Assembly (NCBI RefSeq): GCF_900009145.1
Contig: NZ_LN889813.1
Location: 576,972 to 640,971 of the forward strand
Reading direction: 5' to 3'
Source: Planktothrix tepida PCC 9214
GTDB lineage: Bacteria > Cyanobacteriota > Cyanobacteriia > Cyanobacteriales > Microcoleaceae
Length of the DNA: 64,000 nucleotides
Numbering within the stretch: position 1 is the stretch's first letter; the number at the start of each line of letters is the position of its first letter. The position numbers and the translations under genes were made by a program. Of the stretch, positions 61,483 to 64,000 are shown in pieces. The notes beneath the pieces were generated by a model. The model did not search any database. It worked only from the letters and a program-made list of their open reading frames with translations, and was not told the origin of the DNA.

Positions 61483-62679
61483 TTAACTATTTTCTGATGG
61501 GGCAGTATGAAGCACAGTTTGGGCTAGAACTGTAATAACTGCGCTCAGGATAACAATAATCCCTAAAGCACCTCGGAGCTCAATCACATCGGCAGCGAAC
61601 CCGATCAAGGGTGGGCCACAGAGAAATCCACAGTAGCCCGCAGTTGTTACTGCTGCCAAGGCAATACCCGGAGCTATTCCTGGGGTCAGTCCGGCTGCAC
61701 TCAGTACAATCGGCACAATGGAAGCTAAACCCATGCCAACGCAGGCAAAGCCGATCAGTGCTGTAACAGGCTGGGCAATCAGTAAAGATAACCCCAATCC
61801 ACCACCAGCCACAAGACCACCCAGGCGTATCATCCAGACTGAACCCAACTTTTGGGTCAGGCCATCACCTAGAAAACGACCTACAGCCATCGTCATTGAA
61901 AAGACTGCGTATCCAGCAGCAGCCAGTCCAGGGCCAGTGTTAAGTGTATTCTGGAGATAGATCGCACTCCAGTCCGCCATCGCACCTTCCCCCAGCAGAC
62001 CACAGAACGCCACTATCGACATCCCCAAGAGTATCCCCGTTGGTAGAGCAAATACTGGTTCTTCATCATGGCTATCGGTTGTAATATCGCCTGACAATAG
62101 CCAATGTGATGCAACAATCACAACTATTCCCAGCAACAGTCCAGCACTAAGCAAATGTAGAACTGGATTAACCCCTAAATAAGCCAACAAGCCGCTGCCT
62201 GCTGCACAACTCATCCCGCCAATACTAAACATTCCATGAAATGACGACATGATCGGTCTGCCATAACGTTTCTCAACATCAACACCTTGGCTGTTAATGC
62301 TCACATCAGTGGCTCCGTTAAACGCTCCGAATAGCACTAATGACAATTCTAGTAGGGTTACATTAGGAGCTAACGCAAGTAGGGGTAGCACCATGCAGTA
62401 GCCTAACACGGCTATTGTGGTTATCAGTCGGTTGTCAAAGCGAGCAAGTAACCACCCCGTTGCGGGCATAGTAACGACCGCCCCAATTGCTATCCCCAGT
62501 AACACACGTCCGAGTTCTCCATTACTCAACTCAAGTTTCTGTTGGATAGTTGGTATGCGTGCAACCCAGTTAGCAAATACTGCACCCTGAATGTAAAACA
62601 GTGCCGCTACAGCAAGGCGAGAAGCACTTGGCACTTCCTTTTGTACCTGTTCATCCAGCCGCTCTTGACTTATAAACAT
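61483..62679 (-). CDS. MFS transporter (12 TM)
   Basis: The 398-residue membrane protein has about twelve helices. The MFS pattern between helices 2 and 3 is GWLLARFDNRLITTIAVLGY; the middle part NGATDVSINSQGVDVEKRYGR resembles the fucose-permease/YbjJ-like branch. The N-terminus is cytoplasmic and hydrophilic. It is likely a permease or exporter for a sugar-like compound. It is separated by 43 bases from the TIM-barrel gene. Confidence 0.9.
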   Translation of the reverse strand: MFISQERLDEQVQKEVPSASRLAVAALFYIQGAVFANWVARIPTIQQKLELSNGELGRVLLGIAIGAVVTMPATGWLLARFDNRLITTIAVLGYCMVLPLLALAPNVTLLELSLVLFGAFNGATDVSINSQGVDVEKRYGRPIMSSFHGMFSIGGMSCAAGSGLLAYLGVNPVLHLLSAGLLLGIVVIVASHWLLSGDITTDSHDEEPVFALPTGILLGMSIVAFCGLLGEGAMADWSAIYLQNTLNTGPGLAAAGYAVFSMTMAVGRFLGDGLTQKLGSVWMIRLGGLVAGGGLGLSLLIAQPVTALIGFACVGMGLASIVPIVLSAAGLTPGIAPGIALAAVTTAGYCGFLCGPPLIGFAADVIELRGALGIIVILSAVITVLAQTVLHTAPSENS

Positions 62680-62737
62680 TTCCTACCTCCTTTCATGGGT
62701 AACAGGTTCAGATAGCGCCAACAAAGTCAATAAGCAA

Positions 62738-63415
62738 TTATGCTGAATATAGCGAATAAATGACACGCTCTAACCAAGCTTGATTAATCGTTTCCAGTGA
62801 ATCCAGCACAAAATCTGCGGCTGCAAATTGAGGATTCTCTCGTTCCTCTGCTGCTGGAACAACGATACACCGCATACCCGCAGTTTTGGCACTCATCATA
62901 CCGCGAATAGAATCTTCAACCGCAATACATTTGCTAGGATGCACGCCAAGACGGTGTGCAGTTGTCAAATAAACGGCGGGATGAGGTTTGCCAAATTCCT
63001 CAGTTTCCGCCGAATTTAAAACATCGAATGCGTCTTGCAAACCAAGCCTCTTGAGTACCAAGTGGACTAAAGACATGGGCGATGAAGTTGCTAACGCTAG
63101 GGGTAACTGCATCCTCCGACAAAGTTGTACGGCTTCAACTGCTCCGGGCATTGGCTTACCCTCTGTCGCCACAAGTTCGCCAACCTGACTCAGGATGCGA
63201 TCGGCAACTACGGACTGGTTAGCACCTGTCCATGGGAACTTGGCATACCAATAACTAACCACTTCATCGGTACGCAAACCCATTGTTTGAGAAGACATAC
63301 TCTCTGTAAGCGGCACTCCTAAATGGTTGAATACCTCTACTTCCGCTCTACACCAAAGCGGTTCGCTGTCTATTAATACACCGTCCATATCAAAGATCGC
63401 AGCTATATCCACCAT
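62738..63415 (-). CDS. HAD-superfamily phosphatase (beta-phosphoglucomutase-like)
   Basis: A 225-residue HAD protein: AIFDMDGVLIDSEPLW (motif I with nucleophile Asp, about 6-21), ATSSP (motif II, Ser), GKPHPAVYL (motif III Lys), and CIAVEDSIRGMMSAKTAGM (motif IV acidic pair). The helical cap is at about 20-95. It is similar to YniC/HxpB-type sugar phosphatases and beta-phosphoglucomutases. In this small operon it would dephosphorylate a sugar- or cyclitol-phosphate. Confidence 0.93.
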   Translation of the reverse strand: MVDIAAIFDMDGVLIDSEPLWCRAEVEVFNHLGVPLTESMSSQTMGLRTDEVVSYWYAKFPWTGANQSVVADRILSQVGELVATEGKPMPGAVEAVQLCRRMQLPLALATSSPMSLVHLVLKRLGLQDAFDVLNSAETEEFGKPHPAVYLTTAHRLGVHPSKCIAVEDSIRGMMSAKTAGMRCIVVPAAEERENPQFAAADFVLDSLETINQAWLERVIYSLYSA

Positions 63416-63425
63416 GAGACTTTCC

Positions 63426-64000
63426 TCAAGCGTTCATGTCCACAACAGTGCGTGTACCCGGTTGAGGGCACCAGACAGTTAGTTCGGTGGGAAGTTTCTC
63501 CAGAGGGATGATTCGACCTAGCAGTTGCTCAAAGAATTGTTCGTCGCGTTTAATGTAAGCGATCGCAGCCCCCATAGTATGGTCTGTAGCACCAGCAAAG
63601 GATGTAATCACGGTAATTTCCCGCATAAATAGCTCGTGTGGGGATATGGGTAAGGAAATCTCTGGCTTGGGAACGCCATAAATGCAGACGATACCAGCCT
63701 TGCGTACCAGACGCAGAGCAGTGGCAAGACCTTCTGGCGAACCCGAACACTCGACGATTAGGTGGGCCTGATCGGGTTCTGGCTCATCGACTCGTTGAAT
63801 ACCTAATCGATCTACCCAAGGAAGCGGGGCTTGAGTAATATCGTAAAGGTCAATTTCCCCATCGAAGTTGGGGGAATGAGTGAGCAGGTAGGAAATCAGA
63901 ACACCCGAAAGTCCTCCCCCAATAATCAGGGTTTTGGGTCGAGATACCGATAACAGATTGGTAGCAGCCAGAATCCGACTTGTTCCCCTCACCGCACAAC
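63426..64000 (-). CDS. Zinc-type (MDR) dehydrogenase, C-terminal part (cut by window edge)
   Basis: The frame is open through the right edge, so only about 191 C-terminal residues are visible. IIGGGLSGVLISYLL is the nucleotide-binding motif of the MDR/zinc alcohol dehydrogenase family, followed by HLIVECSGSPEGLATALRLVRKAGIVCIYG and a C-terminal substrate domain. The catalytic N-terminal GroES-like part lies outside. It ends 10 bases before the HAD gene start. It probably oxidises or reduces a sugar or cyclitol. Confidence 0.85.
   Translation of the reverse strand, partial: CAVRGTSRILAATNLLSVSRPKTLIIGGGLSGVLISYLLTHSPNFDGEIDLYDITQAPLPWVDRLGIQRVDEPEPDQAHLIVECSGSPEGLATALRLVRKAGIVCIYGVPKPEISLPISPHELFMREITVITSFAGATDHTMGAAIAYIKRDEQFFEQLLGRIIPLEKLPTELTVWCPQPGTRTVVDMNA

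Overview
The window is chromosomal DNA of a filamentous cyanobacterium, most likely an oscillatorialean of the Planktothrix/Oscillatoria type. The evidence is frequent HIP1 octamers (gcgatcgc), moderate A+T richness, short tandem heptamer-type repeats between genes, chloroplast-like tRNA genes, a CHASE2 cyclase, and proteins of typical cyanobacterial families. The genus is inference.

Positions 1 to about 34,300 hold a hybrid NRPS/PKS natural-product locus, most of it one long minus-strand run. In transcription order it reads: cupin, PLP aminotransferase, DapA-type aldolase, PhyH oxygenase, a 3289-residue NRPS-PKS (C*-A-PCP-KS-AT-DH-MT-KR-ACP), a 2041-residue NRPS (docking-C-A-PCP-E-C), AerD/BacA-type prephenate decarboxylase, AerE/BacB-type cupin, AerF/BacG-type reductase, SDR, old yellow enzyme, second SDR, peptide-binding lipoprotein, and then a four-gene set matching saxitoxin-cluster genes sxtI-J-K-L (carbamoyltransferase, SxtJ, a 54-residue SxtK, an SGNH protein). 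It ends with two tandem membrane glycosyltransferases, the second cut by the window edge. GtrA, MATE exporter and class II aldolase genes diverge from the other end.

My reading is that AerDEF and the extra reductases make a Choi-like bicyclic amino acid or amine from prephenate. The assembly line makes a methylated polyketide-peptide with one D-residue, and the last C domain, which has no following carrier protein, releases it onto a free amine. The product would then be carbamoylated, perhaps glycosylated, and exported. No AerA-type loading module, AerG-type Choi module or thioesterase is present, so this is not a standard aeruginosin cluster. Carbamoylated relatives such as banyaside are the nearest precedent I know. 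The product is not identified.

Positions 35,800 to 60,400 are mostly core or signalling genes: hybrid histidine kinase, tRNA-Pro(UGG), GNAT, ACT-domain protein, tRNA-Pro(CGG), transposase relic, CHASE2-cyclase, membrane histidine kinase, nucleoside transporter, der, tRNA with CAU anticodon, HlyC/CorC protein, HlyD-type adaptor, lpdA, amino-acid-binding protein, STAND NTPase, maltose-type acetyltransferase and a peptidoglycan-binding protein. All three tRNA genes have degraded tRNA-like sequence beside them; two have it in inverted orientation along most of the arm and the third has an inverted anticodon-arm copy.

Positions 60,600 to 64,000 form a small minus-strand set (sugar-phosphate isomerase-like TIM barrel, MFS permease, HAD phosphatase, zinc-type dehydrogenase) that looks like a sugar or cyclitol pathway and continues past the right edge.
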